Below are positions 34,108-43,066 of a DNA stretch of 64,000 bases, piece after piece. The stretch's first letter is position 1; each line of letters opens with the position of its first letter. Made by a program: the position numbers and the translations under genes. The notes under the pieces are model-generated. The model was not told where the DNA came from, made no database searches, and saw only the letters and a list, made by a program, of their open reading frames with translations. This DNA is from Actinomycetota bacterium (lineage in GTDB: Bacteria; Actinomycetota; Geothermincolia; Fen-727; Anoxymicrobiaceae). The stretch spans positions 1 to 64,000 of the forward strand of contig JAHJCO010000046.1 in assembly GCA_018831265.1 (NCBI GenBank), given 5' to 3'.

Positions 34108-34746
34108 ATGGCCAGGAGCGTTGGAAGGCCGCGGGGGGCCGACTCGCAGCAGACGAGGAAGCGAATCCTCGACGCCGCGATCAAGGTGTATGCGGAGAAG
34201 GGCCCCGAGGGGGCGTCAGTCCGGAATATCGCGGACGCCGCCGGAGAGAACACGGGGCTCGTCTATTACTACTTCAGTGACAAGGAGGAGCTCTTCCAGT
34301 CCGCGCTGGTGGAGTCGGCCATGCGAGCGATGGGCGGGGTCCTGGCCGCGGAAGCCAGGACCGCTGGCTCAGCTACCGAGCGGCTGGAAGCACTCTACCG
34401 GGAGTACCTGAGGCTCATCGACGAGGAGCCGGATGTGGCGATGCTCGCGTTAAGGGCGCTGCTCTATTTCGTGTCGGAGAAGGAACAGCCCCTCGGCGGC
34501 ATCATGTTCGACAGGGTGAAGGCGGTGCAGAACCTCGTCAGAGCCGGACAGCAGGAGGGCGGCTTTACGGGTGTGAACCCGACCGCCTTCGGTTATGCCT
34601 TCATCTCCCTGGCTTACTCATACCTGATTGCCAAACTGGCGAAGACGATCCTCCCGGAGGACGCGCTGCCGGACGTCGAGAGCAAGGACTTCCTGAAGAT
34701 CATGAAGCAGGTGGCCGGTGCACTGGAGGCCGAGAGCGGCGATTGA
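34108..34746 (+). CDS. TetR-family transcriptional regulator
   Basis: 212 residues. The N-terminal helix-turn-helix is typical (RKRILDAAIKVYAEKGPEGA, VRNIADAAGENTGLVYYYFS), and the C-terminal helical part should bind a small hydrophobic ligand. ATG 34108 with GGAGG six bases upstream is preferred to 34078. A target is not obvious; the perfect palindrome at 36011-36026 in front of the neighbouring minus-strand gene is a candidate site. Confidence 0.88.
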   Translation: MARSVGRPRGADSQQTRKRILDAAIKVYAEKGPEGASVRNIADAAGENTGLVYYYFSDKEELFQSALVESAMRAMGGVLAAEARTAGSATERLEALYREYLRLIDEEPDVAMLALRALLYFVSEKEQPLGGIMFDRVKAVQNLVRAGQQEGGFTGVNPTAFGYAFISLAYSYLIAKLAKTILPEDALPDVESKDFLKIMKQVAGALEAESGD

Positions 34747-34790
34747 ACGGCCACTGGTGAAATAATCAACGGGCCTTGATGCATAGTGAA

Positions 34791-34820
34791 GGGGGCGGTC
34801 CGCGAGTGCCGGCCGCCCCC
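34791..34820. terminator. GC-rich hairpin between convergent genes
   Basis: GGGGGCGG (34791-34798) and CCGCCCCC (34813-34820) form an 8-bp stem with a 14-base loop, lying 44 bases after the tetR stop and 20 bases from the stop of the convergent gene. No T-run follows on either strand, so it is at best a factor-assisted terminator. Confidence 0.5.
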
Positions 34821-34840
34821 TGCTGATCCGTATTGACTTG

Positions 34841-35959
34841 TTATCGCTTGACCGTCCCCGCGGACGTCACCTTACCGGATGCCTTCCCCGGCTTGTCCGG
34901 CACCGGCTTTGCCACCGACGGAAGCTGGTCCCTGATCGATATCTCGAACACCTTCAGGAAGTTCTCCAGCTGCTTCTTCTCATGTTCGGACAGGGGACCC
35001 TCACTCCGGGTCTCGGTGGGCTTCGGGGCGCCTGAGCCGTTGAATATGTCGCCCCGGGGATCGCTCCCCCTGTTCATGATATAGAGCTTCGTCAGTTCAA
35101 ACCCCTCAGGCCCGCGCCGGAACTCAGCGAGGAGCGCGCGCTCGACCGAGCCGTTCCCCCCGGACGACGGCAGCCGCCCGATCGCGTCGACTATCACCTT
35201 CGCCTTCTCCTCGACGGTCATCTCGCGCTTGTTCATCTGCTGGACCACCCTCTGGGGCAGCTCCTTCATATCGACACCCTCGTTGGCCGGGTTCGGCTGG
35301 TGCCGGTTCTCGTCGGTCGGGTACTCATCTTCCCAGTCCTTATAGCCGTCATTGTCGTCATCATCGTCCACGTGGTCCTTTTTCCCGTCGCCGTCGGTAT
35401 CCTGCTGACCATCGGGAGTGCCATCCCCGTTGAGATCCTGCTGGGCATCGGGAGTCCCATCGTTGTTCATGTCCTGTGTGCTGTCGTCGATCCCATTACC
35501 GTCCACATCGGTGCACTCGCCGTCCGGCACCGGCTCCATCGCCTTTTCTAACTCCTTCGCGAACTCCTCCACCGCGGTCTTGCAGTCGAGCGATCCGCCT
35601 TCAGAGATGTGCTCGTCGGCGAACTCCGCGCATAGCCAGACCGTACTGCATGCGAAGTCTATAGAGCAGACCACTACTGCCTTGAGGCCAGCTCCAACCG
35701 CGTCGCTTCCGCTGCCGCCGGGGTAGTCAACGCCGTACTCGGCGCCCCAGCCCCCGGCGCCTGGGTTCTCCACCGCATGTGCTATCCCGCCGATGGGACC
35801 CACGCCGAGGACGAGGGCGATCGCCAGGACGACCGACAGCCCCGCGAACAGCCCCTTGAACAGCCTCGCCCTTCCGGATTCTCCTGTTGTTCTCATCTTC
35901 CGTCCTTTCCTCGCGCCAGACACTCCTCCGGCTTCTCCTGCTTCAGACCTTGCCTTCAT
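34841..35959 (-). CDS. secreted protein with thrombospondin type 3-like calcium repeats
   Basis: 372 residues with an N-terminal signal or membrane segment (about 33-60, GLFAGLSVVLAIALVLGVGP). Residues about 155-225 are Asp-rich repeats of the DxDGNGIDD / NNDGTPDAQQD type that bind calcium, followed by a run of seven Asp/Asn. The C-terminal third is helical and charged. Four Cys before the repeats may form disulfides. ATG 35959 with GGAGG. It is probably an envelope-associated calcium-binding protein; no dockerin or enzyme domain is visible. Upstream lies a perfect 16-bp palindrome. Confidence 0.8.
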   Translation of the reverse strand: MKARSEAGEAGGVSGARKGRKMRTTGESGRARLFKGLFAGLSVVLAIALVLGVGPIGGIAHAVENPGAGGWGAEYGVDYPGGSGSDAVGAGLKAVVVCSIDFACSTVWLCAEFADEHISEGGSLDCKTAVEEFAKELEKAMEPVPDGECTDVDGNGIDDSTQDMNNDGTPDAQQDLNGDGTPDGQQDTDGDGKKDHVDDDDDNDGYKDWEDEYPTDENRHQPNPANEGVDMKELPQRVVQQMNKREMTVEEKAKVIVDAIGRLPSSGGNGSVERALLAEFRRGPEGFELTKLYIMNRGSDPRGDIFNGSGAPKPTETRSEGPLSEHEKKQLENFLKVFEISIRDQLPSVAKPVPDKPGKASGKVTSAGTVKR

Positions 35960-36010
35960 CTGGAGCCTCCTTCCTTTCGCTTCAGCCTTGTCCCCGTCGC
36001 CTTTTATTTA

Positions 36011-36026
36011 TAAAACGTACGTTTTA
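36011..36026. promoter_or_regulatory. perfect 16-bp palindrome, probable repressor site
   Basis: TAAAACGTACGTTTTA is its own reverse complement and lies 52 bases upstream of the calcium-repeat protein start, in a strongly AT-rich 280-base region (35960-36243). TetR-type regulators favour such sites, and one is encoded 1.3 kb away. The AT-rich stretch to 36110 has no gene. Confidence 0.5.
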
Positions 36027-36243
36027 ATGATACGATTAATATATTTAATAGTCCAGGCAGTGTCAACAGAAAATAGGAATAAATTGACTTAACGTATAAA
36101 TAATATATTACGGTGCGCAGGGATCCACCGATCAGATGAGAGAACGCATGGATAGCGCGGAGGGGGGAGTACGACGCCGGGGATGCAACCGAAATCGGTT
36201 GCTTTCCAAGGTCGGTGATTGCCTCCATTCTCGAGAGGAGAGA

Positions 36244-38721
36244 TTATCGGCTGTCCAGCTCTGCGCGGCCCTCCCTGGTCAACTTCAGCGTGGGCATCTG
36301 TTTGCTACCCGCGGTCTTCAAGAGGCCTTTGTCGACCATGGGTCTGATGATCTTGCGGACCTGCTCCTGTGTCGCATCGATGGTCCCGTAGGTCCGCAGT
36401 TGATCTACGCCTGCCTGGGAGATCCACGCCGCCCGGGAACCCGTCAACACGGCGGCGAGCTTCGTGATGCCCACGGCATAGGGAAGTTCATCGACACACT
36501 CGAGGACGGTGCTCTCCACCTCGGCGTCGGAGGAGCAGGATTCCCCTGCCGAGCGTCCCCGCCGCGCAATTCCCGGGCGGGCCGATACACCTTCGCCTTG
36601 CGCTTTGACTTTCTCCGACCTGTAGCGCTCTTTCAGTCCGGTACCGTTGACCTCCTTGATGGCCTCTCGTCCGGACTCTGTCAGCACCAGCACCGGGTAT
36701 TCCGACTCCCACGACGTTCTCAGATATCCCTCGACGATAAGGCTCTCGATGACGTTCTTGACATGGGTGGTCTTGCGGTCGACCAGCCCGTAGGCCGGGT
36801 TCCGGTCCAGCTTCCACTCCAGTACCTGCTTGTTCTTCGAACCCGTCACCACGTCGGCGGTGCGGCCCTTCCCGATGGGGAACCTGCAGAAACGGACGCA
36901 TGCCAGGACGGCGAGCGCCACATCGGGCTCCTGCTCCATGACCCCACCGCCGCTCATAGTGCCCGACGGGTGCGTCAGGCAATTGTCACAAACGTCGCAG
37001 CGGAATGACTGCCGCTCGCCGAAGTACCGCAGGATGTAGCCGCGCCTGCACCCCCGGCCGTCGATATAACGCTCCATCGCGTGCAGCTTCTCTTCCTCCA
37101 GCCCGCGCATCATCGCGTGGCGCTTCCAGTCGACATCGATGGAGTCGAAACTCGCCGACTCGTCGGCGAGTTTCTCGATGCCACGCCCACGGAATGGCGC
37201 CTCATAGGAAACGACCCCACTGTCGCGCAGCGCCGCGAGCGCCCGTCGCGCCTGTTCGACGCTGATCCCCGCGTCCGTTGCGAGCCGGTTGAGGCTCATC
37301 TCGAAGCGTCCCGGTTCCTCCATGTCGAACGACGAAGCCAGTGCCTCCATGACCTTCGTCTGGAGCACTCCGCGCACGGAAGGCCGGATCTCCCCGTAAG
37401 GCCGGTCGAGAGATACCGCGATCCCCGGTTCCCCCTCGAACGCCTTCACCACTCCGGCGTCCTGCAGCATCCGTATGGCGCTGCCGACCTGCCCCTCGTT
37501 GACTCGCTCGTCGCATACACCCGCGATCTCTTTGTGCGTCATCAGGACGGGGTTCTCGTCGAGGCCGCACAGGGTATTCCATACGCTCTCGACCTGTTTC
37601 CTGTCCGGATATGCCAACTTGATGAAGAACTCGCGCAGGCCCTTGTCCGACGACGAATACAGGAGTACGCACTCGGAGTCGAAACCGTCGCGCCCCGCTC
37701 TGCCTATCTCCTGGTAGTACTGCTCGACCAAGCCTGGGTAGTTGTAATGGACGACGAATCGCACGTCAGGCTTGTCGATGCCCATCCCGAACGCGGAGGT
37801 CGCTACGACCACCCGCGCGCGACCGGACTGAAACGCCTCCTGGGCCCTGACCCGGGCGTCGGGTTCCATGCCTGCGTGATAGGCGACGATCGGCGACTCG
37901 CGGTCGTTCAGCTGGTTCACGATCTCCTCTGTCGTCTTTCGGGTCCCGGCGTAGATGATTCCAGAGCCCTTGTGCTTCATGAGGAACCACGACAGATAGG
38001 CGATTTTCTTGCTGTCATTCGCGGCCGGATAGACGCTCAGGACCAGGTTCGGGCGATCGAACCCGTGGACGTGGACGTCCGTGGCAGCCGCGTCCAACCC
38101 GAGTGAAGCCACGATATCCGACCTGACCCTGGCGGTCGCGGTAGCGGTGAGGGCGGTGGTGGGTGGGCAGCCGATGTGCTCCCGGAAAGCGGCGAGCCTG
38201 CGATAGTCCGGCCTGAAGTCGTGCCCCCACTCGGAGATGCAGTGGGCCTCGTCCACGGCAAGCCGCGCTACCTCTATACGCTCGAGTCTTGCCAGGAATC
38301 CTGGGTCCCTGCACCTCTCCGGCGCGATATAGAGGAGCTTGACCTCGCCGCGCGCGCAGGCAGCCAGCCTGGCCCCCTGCTCGGCCCGGTCCAGGCTCGA
38401 GTTGACGGCTGTGGCCGGTATGCCGATACGCAGCAGCTCGTCAACCTGGTCCTTCATCAGTGAGATCAAGGGGGAAACGACGATCGTCAGACCTTGTTCG
38501 AGCACGGCGGGAAGCTGGTAGATGAGCGACTTGCCGCTGCCGGTCGGCATGACCACGAGCAGGTTCCGGCCGGCGAACACGGACGAGAGCGCCTCTTCCT
38601 GCCCCTCGAGAAAGGCATCGTACCCGAAGCGGTCGGCCAGTACCGTCCGGGCTTCAGCCAGTGAGGTGCGCGCTTGCTTTTCCAGAGTCGGAACCCCCGT
38701 TGGTTGTCGAACACACAACAT
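36244..38721 (-). CDS. recQ: RecQ-family DNA helicase
   Basis: About 825 residues. Helicase motifs in order: FLEGQEEAL, Walker A MPTGSGKS, VDEAHCISEWGHDFRPDY, TATATARV, and VVVATSAFGMGIDKPDVRFV .. QEIGRAGRDG. The RecQ zinc site is CRRGYIL .. CDVCDNC. Beyond it are winged-helix segments, longer than E. coli RecQ and without a recognisable HRDC. It unwinds DNA 3'-5' in recombination and repair. ATG 38721 leaves 30 residues before the Q-type motif; the frame continues to 38778. No ribosome binding site is clear for either start. Confidence 0.9.
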   Translation of the reverse strand: MLCVRQPTGVPTLEKQARTSLAEARTVLADRFGYDAFLEGQEEALSSVFAGRNLLVVMPTGSGKSLIYQLPAVLEQGLTIVVSPLISLMKDQVDELLRIGIPATAVNSSLDRAEQGARLAACARGEVKLLYIAPERCRDPGFLARLERIEVARLAVDEAHCISEWGHDFRPDYRRLAAFREHIGCPPTTALTATATARVRSDIVASLGLDAAATDVHVHGFDRPNLVLSVYPAANDSKKIAYLSWFLMKHKGSGIIYAGTRKTTEEIVNQLNDRESPIVAYHAGMEPDARVRAQEAFQSGRARVVVATSAFGMGIDKPDVRFVVHYNYPGLVEQYYQEIGRAGRDGFDSECVLLYSSSDKGLREFFIKLAYPDRKQVESVWNTLCGLDENPVLMTHKEIAGVCDERVNEGQVGSAIRMLQDAGVVKAFEGEPGIAVSLDRPYGEIRPSVRGVLQTKVMEALASSFDMEEPGRFEMSLNRLATDAGISVEQARRALAALRDSGVVSYEAPFRGRGIEKLADESASFDSIDVDWKRHAMMRGLEEEKLHAMERYIDGRGCRRGYILRYFGERQSFRCDVCDNCLTHPSGTMSGGGVMEQEPDVALAVLACVRFCRFPIGKGRTADVVTGSKNKQVLEWKLDRNPAYGLVDRKTTHVKNVIESLIVEGYLRTSWESEYPVLVLTESGREAIKEVNGTGLKERYRSEKVKAQGEGVSARPGIARRGRSAGESCSSDAEVESTVLECVDELPYAVGITKLAAVLTGSRAAWISQAGVDQLRTYGTIDATQEQVRKIIRPMVDKGLLKTAGSKQMPTLKLTREGRAELDSR

Positions 38722-38777
38722 ACTATCAACCACACGAGCCAACCTGTAGAAGGTGCTTTGCCCCAGGCCTTGCTTCA

Positions 38778-38803
38778 ATGCTAGCAGGGATGTGTTACGG
38801 GAG
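38778..38803. repeat. 26-base intergenic repeat (second copy 43961-43986)
   Basis: ATGCTAGCAGGGATGTGTTA continuing CGGGAG recurs at 43961-43986 as ATGTTAGCAGGGATGTGTGA continuing CAGGGA, with few differences. Both copies lie in intergenic DNA flanking the MqsRA/helicase segment. They may be ends of another small element. I see no gene in 38804-38950. Confidence 0.4.
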
Positions 38804-38952
38804 TTCGGTAACCCGAGAGCTCAGGTGCCGCGTGCTGGCAAGAGATGTCACACCGGTCTGGTAGGCTCAATTTAGAACAGACAAGAGGTTCATTCAGATG
38901 ACCATGCTCTACCAGTAAAGTGGGTAGCTTGGGGTAGTTCAGTCGCCTGTTG

Positions 38953-38993
38953 ATCATTTGGTATCATATGTTTGAAAACTTATCATTTGATAT
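38953..38993 (+). promoter_or_regulatory. direct repeats in the mqsRA promoter
   Basis: ATCATTTGGTAT (38953-38964) and ATCATTTGATAT (38982-38993) are 12-base direct repeats 29 bases apart, in an AT-rich region just upstream of the mqsR start. They are candidate binding sites for the MqsA antitoxin, which represses its own operon in known systems; here the site type differs from the E. coli palindrome. Confidence 0.45.
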
Positions 38994-39028
38994 GTTAACA
39001 TAGTAGCGAATCCGGATCGGAGCTGCGG

Positions 39029-39382
39029 GTGCCTGATCGCGCGCAAATCGAGAGATTCCTGGCCAACCTCAAGAGCACAGCGAGGGAAGGGGGAGGATGG
39101 TACCTGGCGAAGCGAAACTGGGGTTTTCTTGCCGGGCTGGGTCTCACCGAGACGCTGGCGAAGGAAGTCGTGTTGGGCTTGTGCGTGAGCGATTGCTGCG
39201 AGGGGCCGGTTGGGGACGACAATCCTCGGGAGCGCGGCAATGTCTACGTCTTCGGCAAGGAGATCGACGGGACAGAGGTCTACGTCAAGCTGAAGATCGC
39301 ACACATAGGAAGCAGACGGGTCGCGAAATGCCTGTCGTTTCATCCGGCTGAGAGAAGGCTTCACTATCCTTTCGCTGAGTGA
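39029..39382 (+). CDS. mqsR: MqsR-family toxin
   Basis: 117 residues, GTG start. The C-terminal block NVYVFGKEIDGTEVYVKLKI with CLSFHPAERRLHYPF, and the middle VLGLCVSDCCEGP, match the MqsR toxin family, an RelE-fold mRNA interferase that acts free of ribosomes. The toxin-before-antitoxin gene order is typical of mqsRA. The antitoxin follows 13 bases later. Confidence 0.85.
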   Translation: MPDRAQIERFLANLKSTAREGGGWYLAKRNWGFLAGLGLTETLAKEVVLGLCVSDCCEGPVGDDNPRERGNVYVFGKEIDGTEVYVKLKIAHIGSRRVAKCLSFHPAERRLHYPFAE

Positions 39383-39395
39383 GTGGGAGCGCAAG

Positions 39396-40244
39396 ATGAA
39401 GGGTGTATGTCCCGAATGCGAGCAAATAGCCGATCTCGAGACCGTGCGAAGGGATCTCGAGATTGTCGTTAGGGGCGAGCCGGTCACGGTCGTCGCTGAG
39501 CTTCAGCGCTGCCTCTCGTGCGGAGAGGAGTTCAAAGACCTGAGCTCTGATGTCGACGTACTCGACCTGGCGTTTCTAGAGTACCGCACCCGTCACAACA
39601 TGCTGATGCCCGAGGAGATCAAGGGTATCCGGGAAAGATATGGGCTTACCCAGAGCGAGCTGAGCGCTCTTCTCGGGTGGGGCGGCGCCACGCTGAGCCG
39701 TTACGAGAACGGCGCGCTCCAGAGCGAGGCGAACGACCGCATGCTCCGAATGCTGTCAGAACCAGGCAATCTTCTCACGTTGATCGAGGAGCATCCGGAT
39801 GCTCTAGCCGAAGACAAGAGACCAGCGCTGATCGGCGTTCTGAACGAACAGAAGGAGCAAGTATGCTCTCCCGGCGGCACGCTTAAGAGACCGTTGCCGA
39901 TCATCCCGGGAGGGCCGAAGACTGAGACGCTGAACATACGGGTCGAGTCCCAGGTCAAGAAGAAGATCGAGGAGTACGCCGCGAAGACCCGCGTCGATGT
40001 GTCCGACATGGTACGCGGCTGGATCTACGACGGACTCGAGCGGGACGCGTCCGGGGGCCGTGGCGGTGCGGAGTATTCGTTAAGCCGGTACATCGATGCG
40101 CTCTCCGCTGATGTCCAGGAAATCAAGGAGACCGTCTCCGGCCTGTCCGACCGCCTCGAGACCGGAGAACTACGCGGGTACGGCCAGGCCAAACCGCCCC
40201 GGAAACCGGCGGCAGCGGCGAAGAAGAATGCTCCGCCCGGGTAG
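39396..40244 (+). CDS. mqsA: MqsA-family antitoxin with extra C-terminal RHH-like domain
   Basis: 282 residues, about twice the usual MqsA length. Residues 1-50 hold the zinc site (CPEC .. CLSCGEEF). Residues 70-115 are the Xre-type helix-turn-helix (RYGLTQSELSALLGWGGATL, SRYENGALQ). Then comes an unusual extension: TLNIRVESQVKKKIEEYAAK and TRVDVSDMVRGWIYDGLERD read as a ribbon-helix-helix unit, followed by a coiled segment and a Lys/Pro/Ala tail. Two DNA-binding modules in one antitoxin are atypical. The last 122 bases overlap the convergent helicase gene. Confidence 0.82.
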   Translation: MKGVCPECEQIADLETVRRDLEIVVRGEPVTVVAELQRCLSCGEEFKDLSSDVDVLDLAFLEYRTRHNMLMPEEIKGIRERYGLTQSELSALLGWGGATLSRYENGALQSEANDRMLRMLSEPGNLLTLIEEHPDALAEDKRPALIGVLNEQKEQVCSPGGTLKRPLPIIPGGPKTETLNIRVESQVKKKIEEYAAKTRVDVSDMVRGWIYDGLERDASGGRGGAEYSLSRYIDALSADVQEIKETVSGLSDRLETGELRGYGQAKPPRKPAAAAKKNAPPG

Positions 40245-42972
40245 GACACGGCCGGTCGGCGTTCCCATCGCCCGGCCGGGCGCCCCGGCAGAGCTTCGAG
40301 TAGTCGCATTTGGCACAGTGCTCGCCGGGCGCGGGCTCGAACCGCCCCTCAAGTATCCCCTCGACGCAGCGCTCGGCGCGGGCGACCGCATCGGCGAGCC
40401 GCCCGTCCGACAGCGCGATCTCCTCGAGCCGCGCGTCGTTGAGGTAGGCCACCGTCGCCCTGTCGACCGGCCTGCCGGCCAGCGCCAGGCCGCTCGCGTA
40501 GAGCCGGACCTGGAACGAGACATTGTCGAGGGTGGCGACCTCGTCGGTCGTCTTGTAGTCCCGGACCTCCCTCGAGCCGTTTCCCCCCAGTATCACGTCG
40601 ACCCGGCCCACGATCGTCGCCCTCTTCACCGGGAACTCGAGCCGCGCTTCAACGTCCTCGATCTGACCCATCTCCTCCTCGTGCTCCCGCGCGAAGCGGA
40701 GCAGGACTTCCCCTGCCTTGGCCCTGGCGGCCTCGAGTTCGGCCGGGCGCGCGAACGGCAGGTGGAAGCACTCGCCGACGGCGGTCTCGATCGCCTCCGG
40801 GACCGCCAATCCTTCCTTGACGAGCTCGGACGCGCGTCGAAGGCAGAGGTGGAGCGAGGTGCCGTAGCCGAGCTGGGAGGCCAGGCCGGGCCGGTACTCC
40901 CATACCTCCTTCATCCTGTAGAGGTGCGGACACCTCAGGTACGTGAGTATCTCGCTCGCCTTGAAGGTACGCACCTCGTCGGGGTGGCGGCTGCCGATCT
41001 CGACAGCCGGGAGATCGGCGCCCGCTTCCAATCGCGTGAGGGCGGGCGCGACGTCCCGCAGGAACGCGCTCTCGCCGCGCGGGCCGTTGATGCGGCGGAA
41101 CCGCGAGACAACGAGCATCTCCCTCGAGCGCGTGAGCGCCACGTAGAACAGCCTCCTCTCGTCCTCGACGTCCCCTTCGTAGCGTTCGGCGTCGAACATT
41201 TCGCGGGGCACGTGCCAGTCCTGCCTCCTGCCGGTGTTCCTGGAGGGGAAGCGCGACGAGGTCATGGCGGGGACGAATACGACAGGCCACTCCAGTCCCT
41301 TTGCCTGGTGGACGGTCATCACGGCCACCGCGTCGAGGGCCCCGTACTTCTCGGAGGGCATCTCCTCGTACGCGCCGGTCGCGTAGGTGTTCAGGTACCA
41401 GCACAGGTTCTTCACCAGGGAATCCCAGCGAGGCCTGGTGCCGCCGAGCCGGACCGGGGTCTCGAAGTCGGCCAGGACGGCGCTGACGGCCCCGAGGTTC
41501 GCGGCCGACGCGGCCTTGTCACTTTGCGAGAGATCGAGGCGGTTGAAACCGAGGGTCTCCAGGAGGGCGTGATACACCTCCGCCAGGCCACGGAACTCCC
41601 CCGCCCGGACGGCTTCCCTCCAGGACAGGAGTTCGTTCTCGGCGGCCTCGAGGCCGGTCCCCCTTCTCCACTCCCCGATCGCGGAGGGCAGCAACGCGTC
41701 CCCCACTATCCGCTCCGATGGAGACCAGGGATCCACCGCCCAGAATCCTTCGTCCGCCAGCCAGGCCAACAGCCGGCCCACCGCCTGCGTCTCGTCTCGC
41801 TGGAAGAGGCCGACCTTGCCGCCGACGACGCAGTCTATCCCGCGCGCCCTCAGCGCGTCGATGAACGGCCTGGCGGAGGTCGACACGCTCCTCAGGAGCA
41901 CGGCGCAGTCACCGACTCGGCAGATGCCCCTCCCGGCGAGCCTTTCAACCTGCCGGGCCACCCATTCGGCCTCTATCTCGGGGGTCTCGAACTCCGCCAG
42001 GAAGGCGTGGCCCGCCCCGGACCGCGTGGGCACCAGGTGCTTGTACCGCTTCGCGTCGAAGGTGTCGGCGAAGGTGTTCGAGGCCGCGACGACGCTCCGG
42101 GTGCTGCGCCTGTTCTCGCTCAGCGGACAGGTCAGGGCGCCCTCGAACCCGCGGGTGAATTCCTCGAAGCAGGCTTCGTCCGAGCCCCGCCACTGGTAGA
42201 TGCTCTGGCGCGGGTCCCCGACCGCGAAGACCGCCGCGTCCCGTCCGATGAGCCTGATGAGCGATTCCTGGCAACGGTTGATGTCCTGGTACTCGTCGAC
42301 GAGCAGGTGCTCGACGTGCGCGATGGACTCCGGCTGCAGGGTCACGAGGGAGTGGGCCCTGGCGGTGAGGCCGCCCAGTGTCAGGAAGCGATGTGCCTCG
42401 AGCATCTCATCGTAGCGCGAGAGCCTCCAGGCGAATCCCGGTGCTCGCCTGGCAAGCTCGCGCCTGTCGAGCAATTCGTCGTGGACAACGTTGACCGACC
42501 TGAGGAACACCTGGCACGACCGGTCGTACCTCTTGCCGTTTCCGAGGCCGAGACTCCAGCCGTTCCTCAACAGGAACGCGAACTCCTGGTTCTCGTCGAG
42601 CACCCTGTGCTCAGCGAGTCCGCCGCGCTCGGCCAGCAACCGGAGGCAGAACGAGTGAATGGTGCAGATGCACGCCTCGCCCAGCGCGCCGCACCCACCC
42701 GGCCCGGCCAGCCTCATGATCCTGTCGTACACCCGGCTCTTCATAGCGAGCGCCGCCCTCTCCGTGAACGTGAACGCGACGACGCGCGAGGGCGCCACCC
42801 CCTCGTGGAGCACGAGGTAGACGATCCTCCTGGTGAGCGTCTCGGTCTTCCCCGTCCCCGCCCCGGCGACCACCCGCACGTAACGGCTCGAGGACGTGAC
42901 CGCTGCCCTCTGCTCGCCCGACAACCGCGTCGGCCTGTCGAGTATCTCCGAGAGCATACGTGGGTCATCCAT
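40123..42972 (-). CDS. UvrD/Rep-type helicase fused to PD-(D/E)XK Fe-S nuclease
   Basis: 949 residues. Superfamily 1 motifs: Walker A GAGTGKTE, AFTFTERAA, LLVDEYQDIN, VGDPRQSIYQWRG, and VMTVHQAKGLEWPVVFVP near 560. The C-terminal 250 residues form a RecB-like nuclease: YLRCPHLYR, GRVDVILGG, EVRDYKTTD (catalytic D..DYK) and a closing CAKCDYSKLC. With the earlier Cys this gives the four-Cys iron-sulfur pattern of AddB/Cas4 nucleases. It probably processes DNA ends like AddAB or AdnAB, but here in one chain. Its last 40 residues are antisense to mqsA. Confidence 0.87.
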   Translation of the reverse strand: MDDPRMLSEILDRPTRLSGEQRAAVTSSSRYVRVVAGAGTGKTETLTRRIVYLVLHEGVAPSRVVAFTFTERAALAMKSRVYDRIMRLAGPGGCGALGEACICTIHSFCLRLLAERGGLAEHRVLDENQEFAFLLRNGWSLGLGNGKRYDRSCQVFLRSVNVVHDELLDRRELARRAPGFAWRLSRYDEMLEAHRFLTLGGLTARAHSLVTLQPESIAHVEHLLVDEYQDINRCQESLIRLIGRDAAVFAVGDPRQSIYQWRGSDEACFEEFTRGFEGALTCPLSENRRSTRSVVAASNTFADTFDAKRYKHLVPTRSGAGHAFLAEFETPEIEAEWVARQVERLAGRGICRVGDCAVLLRSVSTSARPFIDALRARGIDCVVGGKVGLFQRDETQAVGRLLAWLADEGFWAVDPWSPSERIVGDALLPSAIGEWRRGTGLEAAENELLSWREAVRAGEFRGLAEVYHALLETLGFNRLDLSQSDKAASAANLGAVSAVLADFETPVRLGGTRPRWDSLVKNLCWYLNTYATGAYEEMPSEKYGALDAVAVMTVHQAKGLEWPVVFVPAMTSSRFPSRNTGRRQDWHVPREMFDAERYEGDVEDERRLFYVALTRSREMLVVSRFRRINGPRGESAFLRDVAPALTRLEAGADLPAVEIGSRHPDEVRTFKASEILTYLRCPHLYRMKEVWEYRPGLASQLGYGTSLHLCLRRASELVKEGLAVPEAIETAVGECFHLPFARPAELEAARAKAGEVLLRFAREHEEEMGQIEDVEARLEFPVKRATIVGRVDVILGGNGSREVRDYKTTDEVATLDNVSFQVRLYASGLALAGRPVDRATVAYLNDARLEEIALSDGRLADAVARAERCVEGILEGRFEPAPGEHCAKCDYSKLCRGARPGDGNADRPCPTRAEHSSSPLPPVSGAVWPGRTRVVLRSRGGRTGRRRSP

Positions 42973-43066
42973 GCTGAACCTCCGGGTTCCGAAGGAGAGG
43001 ATACTGTAGCTTGCTCTGCTATGATACCAGACGGCGCTGACGCGCGCGAGGCTTCACGAACCGGAT

